From an uncultured Clostridia bacterium (GTDB lineage: Bacteria > Bacillota > Clostridia > Christensenellales > Borkfalkiaceae), in contig CAJFGA010000007.1 in NCBI GenBank assembly GCA_904374385.1, positions 1 through 59,657 on the forward strand: a stretch of DNA of 59,657 nt. Direction: 5' to 3'. Below the pieces are notes generated by a model. That model did not search any database. It was not told the origin of the DNA and saw only the letters and a program-made list of their open reading frames with translations. Positions 44,544 through 52,675 of this stretch are shown one piece after another. The translations under genes were made by a program, and so were the position numbers. Positions within the stretch are counted from its first letter, which is position 1. The number at the start of each line of letters is the position of its first letter.

Positions 44544-45395
44544 TTATGATTTGCTTCGGTCGACAATCTTCGCGCCGACGGGATAAACGCTGTTTTCCGT
44601 CACAATGATCTCGCCGATCTTGTCCGCCGCAATGACGCCGCTGCGAGGATTTTTGACGGACAAAATTTCGCTCTTGACATCCGCCTGTACATCGCTGTAT
44701 TCAAAAGCAAGATCGCACGCTTCCATCGTACAGTCGATCAGCGTCAGGCGTTTGCAATAGCAAAACGGCTGCGTGCCTTTAATATGGCAGCGGATTAAGG
44801 AAAGATTTTCCGAATACCATGCGAGATATTCTCCGTTCAATACGCTGTCGGTCACGGTAACGTTTTTTGCGTGCCAAAACGCATCTTTCGTGTTGAGCTC
44901 GGAATCTTTGATCGTTACGTCTTTCGTATATTGAAAGGAATATTTGCCCGCAAACTTTAACTTTTCCGCGCGGATATTTTCGCTTTCCAAAAAAGCATAT
45001 TCGGAGGTAATATCCCCGCCGCGGATCAAAATATCACGGCACTTCCACCCGAATTCCGGAGAGTCAGCCTCTACGCCGTACAAACGGACGCCCTCGCACT
45101 CCCTGAGCGCCTTGATCCCGTTCATTTTGCATCGCTCGATCTCCACATCCCTGTCGTACCAAAGGGCGGCACGGCAGTTTGCCGTCATTTCCCCGCCGAC
45201 GATCCTCAAGCGGTCAATATGCCAAAACGGATAGCGGAGATCCATATAGCACCCTTCCGCGACGATATTTCGGCTCTCTTTTAATGCAGATTCTCCGTCC
45301 TCGGGGCCTTCAAAGCGGCAGTATTTTACGATAAGGTCGCGCGAAGCATAAAGGTCACGCTCCTCGCCGAAACGTTTATTTTCGATTATTTTCAT
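44544..45395 (-). CDS. DUF3737 family right-handed beta-helix protein
   Basis: A 283-residue protein matching DUF3737 over its full length. It is built of repeated short strand units such as SRNIVAEGCYMDLRYPFWH, KDAFWHAKNVTVTDSVLNG and EYLAWYSENLSLIRCHIKG, which stack into a parallel beta-helix. The closing FEYSDVQADVKSEILSVKNP block is family-specific. There is no signal peptide, so it is cytoplasmic. Function is unknown; relatives are frequent in gut Bacillota as single genes. The ATG at 45395 has a GGAGGAG site. Confidence 0.88.
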   Translation of the reverse strand: MKIIENKRFGEERDLYASRDLIVKYCRFEGPEDGESALKESRNIVAEGCYMDLRYPFWHIDRLRIVGGEMTANCRAALWYDRDVEIERCKMNGIKALRECEGVRLYGVEADSPEFGWKCRDILIRGGDITSEYAFLESENIRAEKLKFAGKYSFQYTKDVTIKDSELNTKDAFWHAKNVTVTDSVLNGEYLAWYSENLSLIRCHIKGTQPFCYCKRLTLIDCTMEACDLAFEYSDVQADVKSEILSVKNPRSGVIAADKIGEIIVTENSVYPVGAKIVDRSKS

Positions 45396-45494
45396 GCGCG
45401 GCTCCTCCTTTGCACAGAACGGGCGCAACCCGCCCGAACAACGTATCACTCTTTTTTGCTATTATACCATGCACGGCACAATAAGTCTAACATT

Positions 45495-45523
45495 TACCGA
45501 TAGATATTTTTTATCTATCGGTA
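45495..45523. repeat. Perfect 12-bp inverted repeat upstream of the DUF3737 gene
   Basis: TACCGATAGATA (45495-45506) and its complement (45512-45523) flank a TTTTT loop. It lies about 100 bases before the DUF3737 start and 30 bases upstream of a TATAAT at 45466-45461. It may be an operator or part of a terminator. Confidence 0.5.
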
Positions 45524-45555
45524 TAGTTAAAACGCATATCAAAAGGCAGAAATAA

Positions 45556-45577
45556 GGCGGGGGCTATTGCCCCCGCC
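45556..45577 (-). terminator. Terminator of the hsp20 gene
   Basis: A 9-bp all-G+C stem (45556-45564 with 45569-45577) is followed by TTATTTC on the minus strand, 18 bases past the hsp20 stop. Confidence 0.75.
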
Positions 45578-45594
45578 CTGTATGCAGGACAAAA

Positions 45595-45963
45595 TTATTC
45601 AATTTCGATCCTGTGTTCCTCTTCCTTTTTCGGCGCTTCTTTCGGGATCGACACATTCAATATGCCGTTTTCATACTTTGCCTTGATATCTTCTTTGCGG
45701 ATATCGCCGACATAGTAGCTCCTCTGGCAGGAAAAACTGCGCTCACGATGGATGTAGTTATGCTTTTTGTCGCCCTCGGCCTTTTCGCTCTTGCTTGCGG
45801 AAATGTTAAGGTAGCCATCCTTCAAATCGATGTGAATGTCCTTTTTGTCAAGGCCGGGAAGCTCCACTTCCATTTCATAAGCATCGTCCGTCTCTTTGAT
45901 ATCGGTGCGCATATACTTCTGATGATGTCCCTTGCCATAAAAAGCAGGGAAAAAATCATGCAT
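45595..45963 (-). CDS. Hsp20/alpha-crystallin small heat-shock protein
   Basis: A 122-residue ATP-independent chaperone that holds unfolding proteins. The alpha-crystallin domain begins with MRTDIKETDDAYEMEVELPG and contains KKDIHIDLKDGYLNISA. It ends with YENGILNVSIPKE, the conserved GxLxVxxP closing motif, plus a short acidic tail with an IEIE end. The ATG at 45963 lies nine bases after AAAGGAG, while an ATG nine bases upstream touches the ribosome site and is unlikely. Upstream are CIRCE-like repeats and a near-perfect promoter, so it is probably under HrcA control. Confidence 0.95.
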   Translation of the reverse strand: MHDFFPAFYGKGHHQKYMRTDIKETDDAYEMEVELPGLDKKDIHIDLKDGYLNISASKSEKAEGDKKHNYIHRERSFSCQRSYYVGDIRKEDIKAKYENGILNVSIPKEAPKKEEEHRIEIE

Positions 45964-45991
45964 CAATATCATCTCCTTTTGGGAGAGGATG

Positions 45992-46041
45992 TTAGCACTC
46001 TGTTTGTTTAAGTGTTAGCACTCTCTTTCAATTTCTGCTAA
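45992..46041 (-). promoter_or_regulatory. Two overlapping CIRCE-like HrcA operators
   Basis: TTAGCACTC occurs at 45992-46000 and again at 46015-46023. Each copy is followed after nine bases by an imperfect second arm: AAGTGTTAG (46010-46018, 7 of 9 to consensus) and TTCTGCTAA (46033-46041, 6 of 9). The spacing is that of CIRCE, the binding site of the heat-shock repressor HrcA. The first unit's right arm overlaps the second unit's left arm. Confidence 0.75.
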
Positions 46042-46042
46042 T

Positions 46043-46070
46043 ATTATACCACTTCTATTTTTAATGTCAA
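46043..46070 (-). promoter_or_regulatory. Promoter of hsp20
   Basis: A perfect TTGACA (46070-46065) and TATAAT (46048-46043) with a 16-base spacer on the minus strand. The CIRCE-like repeats cover the predicted start of transcription. Confidence 0.88.
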
Positions 46071-46109
46071 CTGTTTGAAGCCGGTTTTTTTTAATTTTTT
46101 TTAAAAAAT

Positions 46110-46134
46110 TTCCCCCTGCAAAAAACAGGGGGAA
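46110..46134 (-). terminator. Terminator of the alcohol dehydrogenase gene
   Basis: A 9-bp stem (46110-46118 with 46126-46134) is followed by AATTTTTT on the minus strand. Confidence 0.8.
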
Positions 46135-46155
46135 TACATTTGCGTCTGATCGATT

Positions 46156-47307
46156 TTACAGCGCTTTTTTATAGATTTCCAAAATCTCCGCCGGAGATGT
46201 CTTGCGGGGATTGCCGCCCGTGCAGGGATCGATGAAAGCATCTTCGGAAAGCTGTTTGAGCTGTTCCTCTTTGATGCCGAGTTCGTGCAGTTTCTGCGGA
46301 ATGCCGATCGCCTTGGAAAGTTTGCGAACCGCTTCGATCGCGGCATCGGCCGCTTCCTCATCGCTCATTCCCTTTACGTCGACGCCCATCGCGCGGGCAA
46401 TGTCGCCGAATTTTTTGAGCGCCGCAGGTTTATTATATTCCATAACATAGGGCAAAAGCAGCGCATTCGCCACGCCGTGGGCGATATCATAGCGCGCCCC
46501 GAGCGGGTGCGCCATCGAGTGTACGATACCCAGCCCGACATTGGAAAACGCCATACCCGCCACATACGAGCCGTACGCCATACCTTCGCGCGCCGCGGCA
46601 TTTGACCCGTCTTTGACGGCCGCTTCAAGGTTCTCCGCTATAAATTTGATGCTGTTCCATGTCATCATGTCGGAAATAGGCGTAGCGCCGGGGGTGATGT
46701 AAGCCTCGATTGCGTGGGTCAGGGCGTCCATCCCTGTCGCCGCGGTAAGCCCCTTGGGCATGCTCATGAGCATCTCCGCATCGTTGAATGCAATGATGGG
46801 GATATCGTTGGGATCGACGCAGACGAGTTTTCTGCCCGCCTCTTCGTCGGTTATGACGTAATTGATGGTCACTTCCGCAGCCGTGCCGGAAGTCGTCGCA
46901 AACGCGATGATCGGAAAGCTCTTATTTTTCGTATCCGCAGTGCCTTCCAAAGACTTGACGTCCGCAAATTCGGGATTCTCTGCAATGATGCCGATCGCCT
47001 TGGCGGTATCCATGACAGAACCGCCGCCGATCGCGATGATCACGTCGGCATTGCTCTTTTTGAATGCGGCCAGGCCGCTCTGCACGTTGGCGATGGTCGG
47101 GTTTGCCTTTACGTCGTCAAACAGATCGTATGAAATTTTTGCTTCATCCAAAACATCGGTCACTTTCTTTGCCACGCCGAACTTTACGAGGTCTTTATCG
47201 GATACGACGAACGCCTTTTTCATGTTGCGGCGTTTGAGTTCGCCCGCCACCTCTTTGCGGCAGCCGGCGCCGAAATAACTCGTTTCGTTGAGAATCATTC
47301 TTGCCAT
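46156..47307 (-). CDS. Iron-containing alcohol dehydrogenase
   Basis: A 383-residue group III (iron-dependent) alcohol dehydrogenase. The NAD-binding glycine block IAIGGGSVMDTAKAIG is near residue 92, with the metal-ligand region FNDAEMLMSMPKGLTAATGMDALTHA split around 185-210. The family signature with the two ligand histidines reads GLGIVHSMAHPLGARYDIAHG (about 260-280). It most resembles lactaldehyde, 1,3-propanediol or butanol dehydrogenases; exact substrate is unclear. It is monocistronic, with its own promoter and terminator, and fits a fermentative life style. Confidence 0.93.
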   Translation of the reverse strand: MARMILNETSYFGAGCRKEVAGELKRRNMKKAFVVSDKDLVKFGVAKKVTDVLDEAKISYDLFDDVKANPTIANVQSGLAAFKKSNADVIIAIGGGSVMDTAKAIGIIAENPEFADVKSLEGTADTKNKSFPIIAFATTSGTAAEVTINYVITDEEAGRKLVCVDPNDIPIIAFNDAEMLMSMPKGLTAATGMDALTHAIEAYITPGATPISDMMTWNSIKFIAENLEAAVKDGSNAAAREGMAYGSYVAGMAFSNVGLGIVHSMAHPLGARYDIAHGVANALLLPYVMEYNKPAALKKFGDIARAMGVDVKGMSDEEAADAAIEAVRKLSKAIGIPQKLHELGIKEEQLKQLSEDAFIDPCTGGNPRKTSPAEILEIYKKAL

Positions 47308-47340
47308 TTGAAAACTCCTCCCTTTTTGGTTTCTGTGCCT

Positions 47341-47369
47341 ATTATAACATATCGAGACAAAGATTTCAA
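47341..47369 (-). promoter_or_regulatory. Promoter of the alcohol dehydrogenase gene
   Basis: TTGAAA (47369-47364) and TATAAT (47346-47341) with a 17-base spacer on the minus strand. Confidence 0.75.
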
Positions 47370-47418
47370 CCGCAAAATAGTGACGAAATTTGCGAGAAAT
47401 ACCGACAGTTTTTAACCT

Positions 47419-48303
47419 CTACAGGCGCAGACGGATGCGCAGCCTGCCGCCTGACCAGGACGCGCCGATCGAACCGCCCAGCTTTTCGGTCAAAGTTTTG
47501 GCAATGGAAAGCCCCAAACCCGTCGAGCCGCGCCCGTTCTCCACCGTATAGAAGCGGTCGAACAGGCGTGCAGCACTCACTTCGTCGAGAGCGGCAGCCG
47601 CATTTTCGAAGAAAATTTCGCATCCCTTTTCCATATGAACGCAAAAGTCCCCGTCAGAATAGCGCACCGCATTCGAAATGATATTGCCAAAGATGCGTGC
47701 CAGCATATCCTTATCCGCAATGCGCATTACTTTTTCCTGCGGAATGCTGATGACGGGCGAAATGCCGCGCTCTTCAAAGGCGGCATAGAACTGCGTAAGC
47801 GAATCTTCGAGAACGGCGGCAACGTCTACCTCCCCAAGCGCAGCCGACCCTTCGTCGGAGGCAGCAACAGAATAGGCGAGCAGTTCGTCCGTCAGTTTCT
47901 TCATCGCGGCGATACGTTCCTCGATGACGGCGAGATATTCTTCCTGCTTGGAGGAAAGCCCGCTCTTTTTCAAAAGCCCCGCATAGCCGGCTGCGGAAGT
48001 CAGCGGCGTGCGCAGATCATGCGAAACATTGGTGATCGCCCTTTTGAGTTCGAGGTCACCCTCGCGATATTTTCTGCCGAGGGCGATCACTTCGTCGAGC
48101 ATATGCGTCAGCCCCGCCGAAAGGCGGCGCACCTCTCCGTCCGCAGAGTCGGGCGCGATGGGCACGTTCGACGCTCCTGCGAGCTTCTCATCCGCCTGCT
48201 CCCGGATCTGCCGCATGGCGGTGCGCAGCAAAATAATTTTACATGCGAGCCCCAAACACAGGAGTATCAATAGAGCGACTGCACACCAAAGGGCAATTTG
48301 CAT
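47419..48303 (-). CDS. Sensor histidine kinase
   Basis: A 294-residue kinase with a single N-terminal membrane helix (about 3-27) and almost no extracytoplasmic part. A HAMP-like linker follows. The phosphorylated histidine lies in the block NVSHDLRTPLTSAAGY near residue 97. The ATPase domain has NIISNAVRYSDGD near 205 and the glycine lid STGLGLSIAKTL near 270. The usual DxG box is degenerate, as in other small Bacillota kinases of this type. With no sensory domain, it probably senses through the membrane or the nearby ABC transporters. It closes the cluster, 46 bases after the second permease. Confidence 0.92.
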   Translation of the reverse strand: MQIALWCAVALLILLCLGLACKIILLRTAMRQIREQADEKLAGASNVPIAPDSADGEVRRLSAGLTHMLDEVIALGRKYREGDLELKRAITNVSHDLRTPLTSAAGYAGLLKKSGLSSKQEEYLAVIEERIAAMKKLTDELLAYSVAASDEGSAALGEVDVAAVLEDSLTQFYAAFEERGISPVISIPQEKVMRIADKDMLARIFGNIISNAVRYSDGDFCVHMEKGCEIFFENAAAALDEVSAARLFDRFYTVENGRGSTGLGLSIAKTLTEKLGGSIGASWSGGRLRIRLRL

Positions 48304-48349
48304 AGTACCTCCTCAGACATGAAATCTGCAAAAATACCGCAGCCATGCC

Positions 48350-49180
48350 CTACTTCATATCAATTTTTCTGTACAGCAGCGAACCGCCGACAGCGGAAAG
48401 AACGATCCAAATACAAGACAGTCCTATATAACCGCCCATCCCCGCGGCAGAAATCCCGCCCATCGTGAGCAGGACCGACTGCCCCGTCGGGAGGAGGCGA
48501 AGCAGACCGCGCACAAAGGACTGCACCCATGCCGGCCACGGGCAAGGGATCCAAATGCCCGCATCCGCCCCCTCTTCCGCAGTGTCCGCAATGATATATG
48601 TTCCCTCCAGCGCGCTCATCAAATACATGACGGCAAAGAGCACGATCAAGGTACCGAGGATACCGATAAGCAAACTGATCACCGTATTTTTGGAGAGCAT
48701 GGCGATCCCCGTAAAGACAGCGCAATAGGCGAGCGACATACAAAGGCCAGCCAAAAGCGCGAGGGCGATTTCCGAAAAAGCATGCCCGCCCCACCCGAGC
48801 AGCGCGCTGCCCAAAACCAGATTGACGACATGAAACGCCAAGTAAACGGCGGCGCACATCGCCGAGGAAACGGCGAGTTTAGAAAGATAGATCTTGGACC
48901 GGCCGCCTCCCGTCATTACTTTATTGCGCATGGCGCCGCATGCATACTCATGCCCGATAAAGATGGAAACGAGAACCGCGTTGAGGATCCCTAAAAAGGC
49001 GATCCCGCCGCCGAACCCGTCAAGCAGCACCTCATAAGCGCTCACGCTCGGCTCTATCGAACGCCATGTAAGTTGATTAAAGACGGAAAACAACCCTACC
49101 ATCGCATTGACGGCGAGCAATAAATAAAAGACTTTAAACCGACGGGCGCGGAACAGATCGGCGCGAAGAAGTTTACCCAT
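48350..49180 (-). CDS. ABC-2 type permease (second transporter)
   Basis: A 276-residue membrane protein with six hydrophobic helices, beginning with the LLRADLFRARRFKVFYLLL motif typical of BcrB/LanE-type permeases. It contains GHEYACGAMRNKVMTGGGRSK after the second helix. It pairs with the ATPase directly upstream through a TAATG overlap of stop and start. Related systems export or confer resistance to peptide antibiotics such as bacitracin or lantibiotics. It is a paralogue of the permease at 50976-51752. Confidence 0.88.
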   Translation of the reverse strand: MGKLLRADLFRARRFKVFYLLLAVNAMVGLFSVFNQLTWRSIEPSVSAYEVLLDGFGGGIAFLGILNAVLVSIFIGHEYACGAMRNKVMTGGGRSKIYLSKLAVSSAMCAAVYLAFHVVNLVLGSALLGWGGHAFSEIALALLAGLCMSLAYCAVFTGIAMLSKNTVISLLIGILGTLIVLFAVMYLMSALEGTYIIADTAEEGADAGIWIPCPWPAWVQSFVRGLLRLLPTGQSVLLTMGGISAAGMGGYIGLSCIWIVLSAVGGSLLYRKIDMK

Positions 49181-50091
49181 TACCGCTCTCCTCCCACAAG
49201 ATTGATGAAGTATCCTTCCAGGTCTTCGTCCTTTTCCTGCACCCGCAACAATTCTATACCGCCCGCGTGCAGGGCGAGGGCAAGCTGTCCGATTTTGACA
49301 TCGCCGTAAATATCCGCTTCCGCCGCCGACAGAATTTTGAATTCGGTCAGCCCCAAGCTCCGCTCAAAGATATACGGAAGTTTTTCCGTCTCGCTGACCG
49401 TTATATGCACACTCTTGCGGCAGGCATCTTCGAGTTCCCGCGCGGAGATCTCTTTGACCAACGCACCCTTTTCGATAAATCCGTACGCCGTGGCAAGTTT
49501 GGAAAGTTCGCCCAAAATATGACTGGAAATGAGAACGGTGATCCCCTTTTCCCGATTCAGCCGCAACAAAAGTTCGCGCACCTCGACGATACCCTGCGGA
49601 TCCAGGCCGTTGGTCGGCTCGTCTAAGATGAGCAGGTCCGGGCTGCCTACGAGCGCCGCGGCGATCCCGAGCCGCTGCCGCATGCCGAGCGAAAAATTGC
49701 GCGCCTTTTTCCTGCCCGTCTCCGCCAGGCCGACATATTCGAGCAGGGCGGTGATATTCCCTTCTTCCGCGCCCAATGCAGCGCACTGCACCTGCAAATT
49801 TTCCCGCGCGGTGTATTCGGGGAAGACGGACGGCGCTTCGATGATAGCCCCCACGCGGCGGCGGGCGGCGTCAATGCCACGCGCATCGTCGCGCTTCCCG
49901 AAAAGCGTATAACTCCCGCCGCTCTTGCCCGCCAGCCCGCATATGAGCCGCATGACCGTCGTTTTGCCCGCACCATTGCGCCCGACAAAGCCGTAAATGT
50001 CGCCCCGGCGGACATGCATAGACACTCTGTCAACCGCCGCCGCGTGGCGGTAAATTTTGGTCAGGTTTTGAGTTGTCAAAACATATTCCAT
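49180..50091 (-). CDS. ABC transporter ATP-binding protein, BcrA/LanF type (second transporter)
   Basis: A 303-residue ATPase. Walker A is FVGRNGAGKTTVMRLICGL near residue 36. The signature loop FSLGMRQRLGIAAAL is near 133, with Walker B LLILDEPTNGLDPQG directly after it. The final 80 residues form the accessory C-terminal region seen in BcrA-type proteins. It energises the permease that follows and probably acts in peptide-antibiotic defence or export. It starts 77 bases after the response regulator gene. Confidence 0.93.
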   Translation of the reverse strand: MEYVLTTQNLTKIYRHAAAVDRVSMHVRRGDIYGFVGRNGAGKTTVMRLICGLAGKSGGSYTLFGKRDDARGIDAARRRVGAIIEAPSVFPEYTARENLQVQCAALGAEEGNITALLEYVGLAETGRKKARNFSLGMRQRLGIAAALVGSPDLLILDEPTNGLDPQGIVEVRELLLRLNREKGITVLISSHILGELSKLATAYGFIEKGALVKEISARELEDACRKSVHITVSETEKLPYIFERSLGLTEFKILSAAEADIYGDVKIGQLALALHAGGIELLRVQEKDEDLEGYFINLVGGER

Positions 50092-50168
50092 TTTTTCCGC
50101 TCCTTTTCGTTTTTTACCATGATAGCGCGGAAAGATAAATCAAAAAGAAATATTTCTTTAAGAGCTTT

Positions 50169-50840
50169 TTAAGAATTTGCCTTTTCTTTTGCGAAGCGGA
50201 AACCGATCCCCCAAACCGTTTCGATATAGCTCTCGCCGGACGCCTCTTCCAGCTTTTTACGAAGGTTGCTGATATGCACGCTGACGGAGGACTCCTCTCC
50301 GTCCGGTACATAATTTTCGATATAATCGAGCACGGCGGATTTAGAAAATACCTTTTTCGGATTTTCCATAAAGGCACGCAGAATGGCAAACTCCGTCTTT
50401 GTCAGCCGCACGGGCGCGCCCTTTGCCGTCACCTCGTACGTTTCCGGGTCGAGCACGATGCCGCCCAACGAGATCGCCCCGCCCTTGCCGCCCGCGCGCA
50501 GCTGCACGCGGATGCGCGCCAGCAGTTCATCCGGGTCGAACGGCTTTGTAATATAGTCGCTCGCGCCCGCGTTTAAGTTTTTTACCTTGCCGCCCACGTC
50601 CGTCTTGGCGCTGACAATGATGACGGGACAGAGTTTTTTTGCGCTGTCCAATACCGCTTCGCCGCTCATGCCCGGCAGCATAAGATCGAGCAATACAAGA
50701 TCCGGGCGCGCACGGTCGAGCAGCAAGAGTGCCTCGCTGCCGGAATACGCGCGCACGACATCGTATCCCTCCCCGCGCAAAAGTTCCGTAAGCATGTTGC
50801 CGATATATTCGTCGTCCTCGACGACGGCGATCTTTTTCAT
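50169..50840 (-). CDS. OmpR/PhoB family response regulator
   Basis: A 223-residue two-component regulator. The receiver domain has the acidic pair (D9, D10), the phosphorylated D52 in LLDLMLPGMSG and the conserved lysine in VSAKTD. The C-terminal winged helix ends with YIETVWGIGFRF, the OmpR-type signature. The ATG at 50840 is the natural start; a longer frame only reads through the promoter. The cognate kinase is most likely the one at 47419-48303, with an ABC transporter pair lying between them. Confidence 0.95.
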   Translation of the reverse strand: MKKIAVVEDDEYIGNMLTELLRGEGYDVVRAYSGSEALLLLDRARPDLVLLDLMLPGMSGEAVLDSAKKLCPVIIVSAKTDVGGKVKNLNAGASDYITKPFDPDELLARIRVQLRAGGKGGAISLGGIVLDPETYEVTAKGAPVRLTKTEFAILRAFMENPKKVFSKSAVLDYIENYVPDGEESSVSVHISNLRKKLEEASGESYIETVWGIGFRFAKEKANS

Positions 50841-50864
50841 GCGCCCCTCCAAAGTTTTTATTTT

Positions 50865-50893
50865 ATTATATACGCCCCGCCCGCCAAAAGCAA
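50865..50893 (-). promoter_or_regulatory. Promoter of the response regulator operon
   Basis: TTGCTT (50893-50888) and TATAAT (50870-50865) with a 17-base spacer on the minus strand. An 8-bp stem (50879-50886 with 50900-50907) overlaps the -35 box and could end transcription of the upstream ABC genes. Confidence 0.65.
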
Positions 50894-50975
50894 GAAAACG
50901 GCGGGCGCACGAAGTGCCCCGCCCAAATCTTAATAAATTCTTTAAAATTCTGTCGCCGGCCAAGACTTTTCCGCA

Positions 50976-51752
50976 TCATTTTATATCGCGTTTTTTAAAC
51001 CAAACCGGCACGGCAAACACGGCAAGCAACACCCAAGCCGCCGAAATCGCCGTCAGCACCCAATAATCATCTTCGCCGGCCATGAGCAGAGAATTCTGCC
51101 CCATCGGCGTAAGGCGCGCAAAGATTTTATAGATCCAATCAAAGGCGGCGGAATCGAGCATAGAGGCCGCCACGGAAAGCAGACTTACGATCATCGTGAC
51201 GGCAAAAATGACGACGATGCCGAATATGAGGGAAGATGACAGCTTTTGCACGAGCAATGCGACCGATGTAAAGATCGCCGCACAGGCGAGCGACATGAAA
51301 AGCCCCGCGATAAAGCGCGAGATCACATGGTATGCCGAAGCCCCCTCCCAACCGAACGCCCCGCCGCCGAGAACGAAAACGACAATTTGGATCGCAATAT
51401 AAATACAGACGGAAGCAAACGAAACGGCGATCAGCTTGGAGTAAAAGATCTTTCTTCTGCCGCAGCCGATGACGACTTTATTGCGCATCCCGCCGCCCGA
51501 ATAATCTCCGCAGACAAAGATAGCCGCGGCAATGGCAGCCATGTACCCGATTGTCCCGTCAAAAGACAGCATCTGCAGTTGCTCCGCCGTCATGACAAAG
51601 GGCATGAGGCCGTCCTCCCCTTCGGAGATCTCGGAAATGGCCAAATACAGCAAAAATGTGATCAGGGCCAGTGCAAAAGAAACGATCAAAAGGATGTAGA
51701 AAAATTTGGAGCGAAACAGCCTGTAAAGATCCGCTCGCAGCAACGCTTTCAT
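50976..51752 (-). CDS. ABC-2 type permease (first transporter)
   Basis: A 258-residue permease with six hydrophobic helices, starting LLRADLYRLFRSKFFYILL and carrying CGDYSGGGMRNKVVIGCGRR, closely parallel to the permease at 48350-49180. Its ATG overlaps the stop of its ATPase as ATGA. The strong similarity of the two permeases and of the two ATPases indicates duplication of a whole transporter. It probably handles an antimicrobial peptide or a related envelope-active compound; this is inferred from the family. Confidence 0.88.
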   Translation of the reverse strand: MKALLRADLYRLFRSKFFYILLIVSFALALITFLLYLAISEISEGEDGLMPFVMTAEQLQMLSFDGTIGYMAAIAAAIFVCGDYSGGGMRNKVVIGCGRRKIFYSKLIAVSFASVCIYIAIQIVVFVLGGGAFGWEGASAYHVISRFIAGLFMSLACAAIFTSVALLVQKLSSSLIFGIVVIFAVTMIVSLLSVAASMLDSAAFDWIYKIFARLTPMGQNSLLMAGEDDYWVLTAISAAWVLLAVFAVPVWFKKRDIK

Positions 51753-52663
51753 GCCCGCACACCTCCGATCATTTCCATAAAATACCTCTCTAAATCGACG
51801 TCATTTTCCACGACGCGCAGGAGCTCCAGCCCCACATCGCGGAGCGCAAAGGCGAGGGCGGACACCGTGACATCGGCAAATATTTCAGCAGATGTCTGAG
51901 AGAGTACTCTGTATTCGCCGATATGGAGCGAATTCATCGCCTCCGCAAAGCGGACAATGCCGCTCATATGCAAAACAAGGCTCTTGCGGCAGGCGTGCTC
52001 CAATTCTTCGGCTGTCACTTCTTTGAGGAGCATGCCCCTTTCGATAAACCCGAAAGAAGTCGCCAGCTTTGCCAATTCACCGAGAAGATGGCTGGATATA
52101 AAGATCGTAATGCCCCTTTCGCGGTTGAGCGTTTTCAGCAATTCCCGCACCTCGAAGATGCCCTGCGGGTCTAACCCGTTGACCGGCTCATCCAAAATCA
52201 AAAATTCCGGACGGGTAATGAGCGCGGAGGCGATCCCCAACCGCTGGCGCATGCCGAGGGAAAAATCCTTTGCCTTTTTATTGCCCGTTCCCGCAAGCCC
52301 TACCAATTCGAGCACTTCCGGAACGGAGGAAAAGTCATCTATCCCGCCCGCCATGCACTGCATTTTCAAATTTTGCTCTGCCGTAAAAGCGGGATATACC
52401 GACGGCGCTTCGATGATAGCCCCCATTTTACGGCGCATCCCATCCAGACGCGCATCCGTATCGGGACAGCCAAAAAGAGAATACCCTCCGCCGCTCTTGG
52501 CAACCAAGCCGCTGACGATGCGCATGAGCGTCGTTTTGCCCGCGCCGTTTCGCCCGACAAAGCCGTATATATCCCCCTTTTTAATGCGCATGGTCACCCC
52601 GTTCACGACGGGTATATTCCGATACGACTTGGTGAGCCCCTGCGTCTCTAAAACAAACTCCAT
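51749..52663 (-). CDS. ABC transporter ATP-binding protein, BcrA/LanF type (first transporter)
   Basis: A 304-residue ATPase paralogous to the one at 49180-50091. Walker A is FVGRNGAGKTTLMRIVSGL near residue 36, the signature loop FSLGMRQRLGIASAL near 133 and Walker B LILDEPVNGLDPQG next to it. The C-terminal region ends with an RYFMEMIGG block shared in outline with its paralogue. It starts only 12 bases after folA, so it may be read from the folate operon promoter as well as being part of the transporter cluster. Confidence 0.93.
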   Translation of the reverse strand: MEFVLETQGLTKSYRNIPVVNGVTMRIKKGDIYGFVGRNGAGKTTLMRIVSGLVAKSGGGYSLFGCPDTDARLDGMRRKMGAIIEAPSVYPAFTAEQNLKMQCMAGGIDDFSSVPEVLELVGLAGTGNKKAKDFSLGMRQRLGIASALITRPEFLILDEPVNGLDPQGIFEVRELLKTLNRERGITIFISSHLLGELAKLATSFGFIERGMLLKEVTAEELEHACRKSLVLHMSGIVRFAEAMNSLHIGEYRVLSQTSAEIFADVTVSALAFALRDVGLELLRVVENDVDLERYFMEMIGGVRA

Positions 52664-52675
52664 TACATTCCCTCG

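Noticed and set aside
44378..44566. A 62-codon minus-strand frame between the methylase and the DUF3737 gene
   Set aside because: There is no ribosome site or homology pattern, and it overlaps both the DUF3737 stop and the methylase promoter.
36201..45395. A recent mobile island inserted at tRNA-Ser
   Set aside because: I found no integrase, transposase or direct repeat of the tRNA 3' end in the window, so I list it only as a weak possibility.
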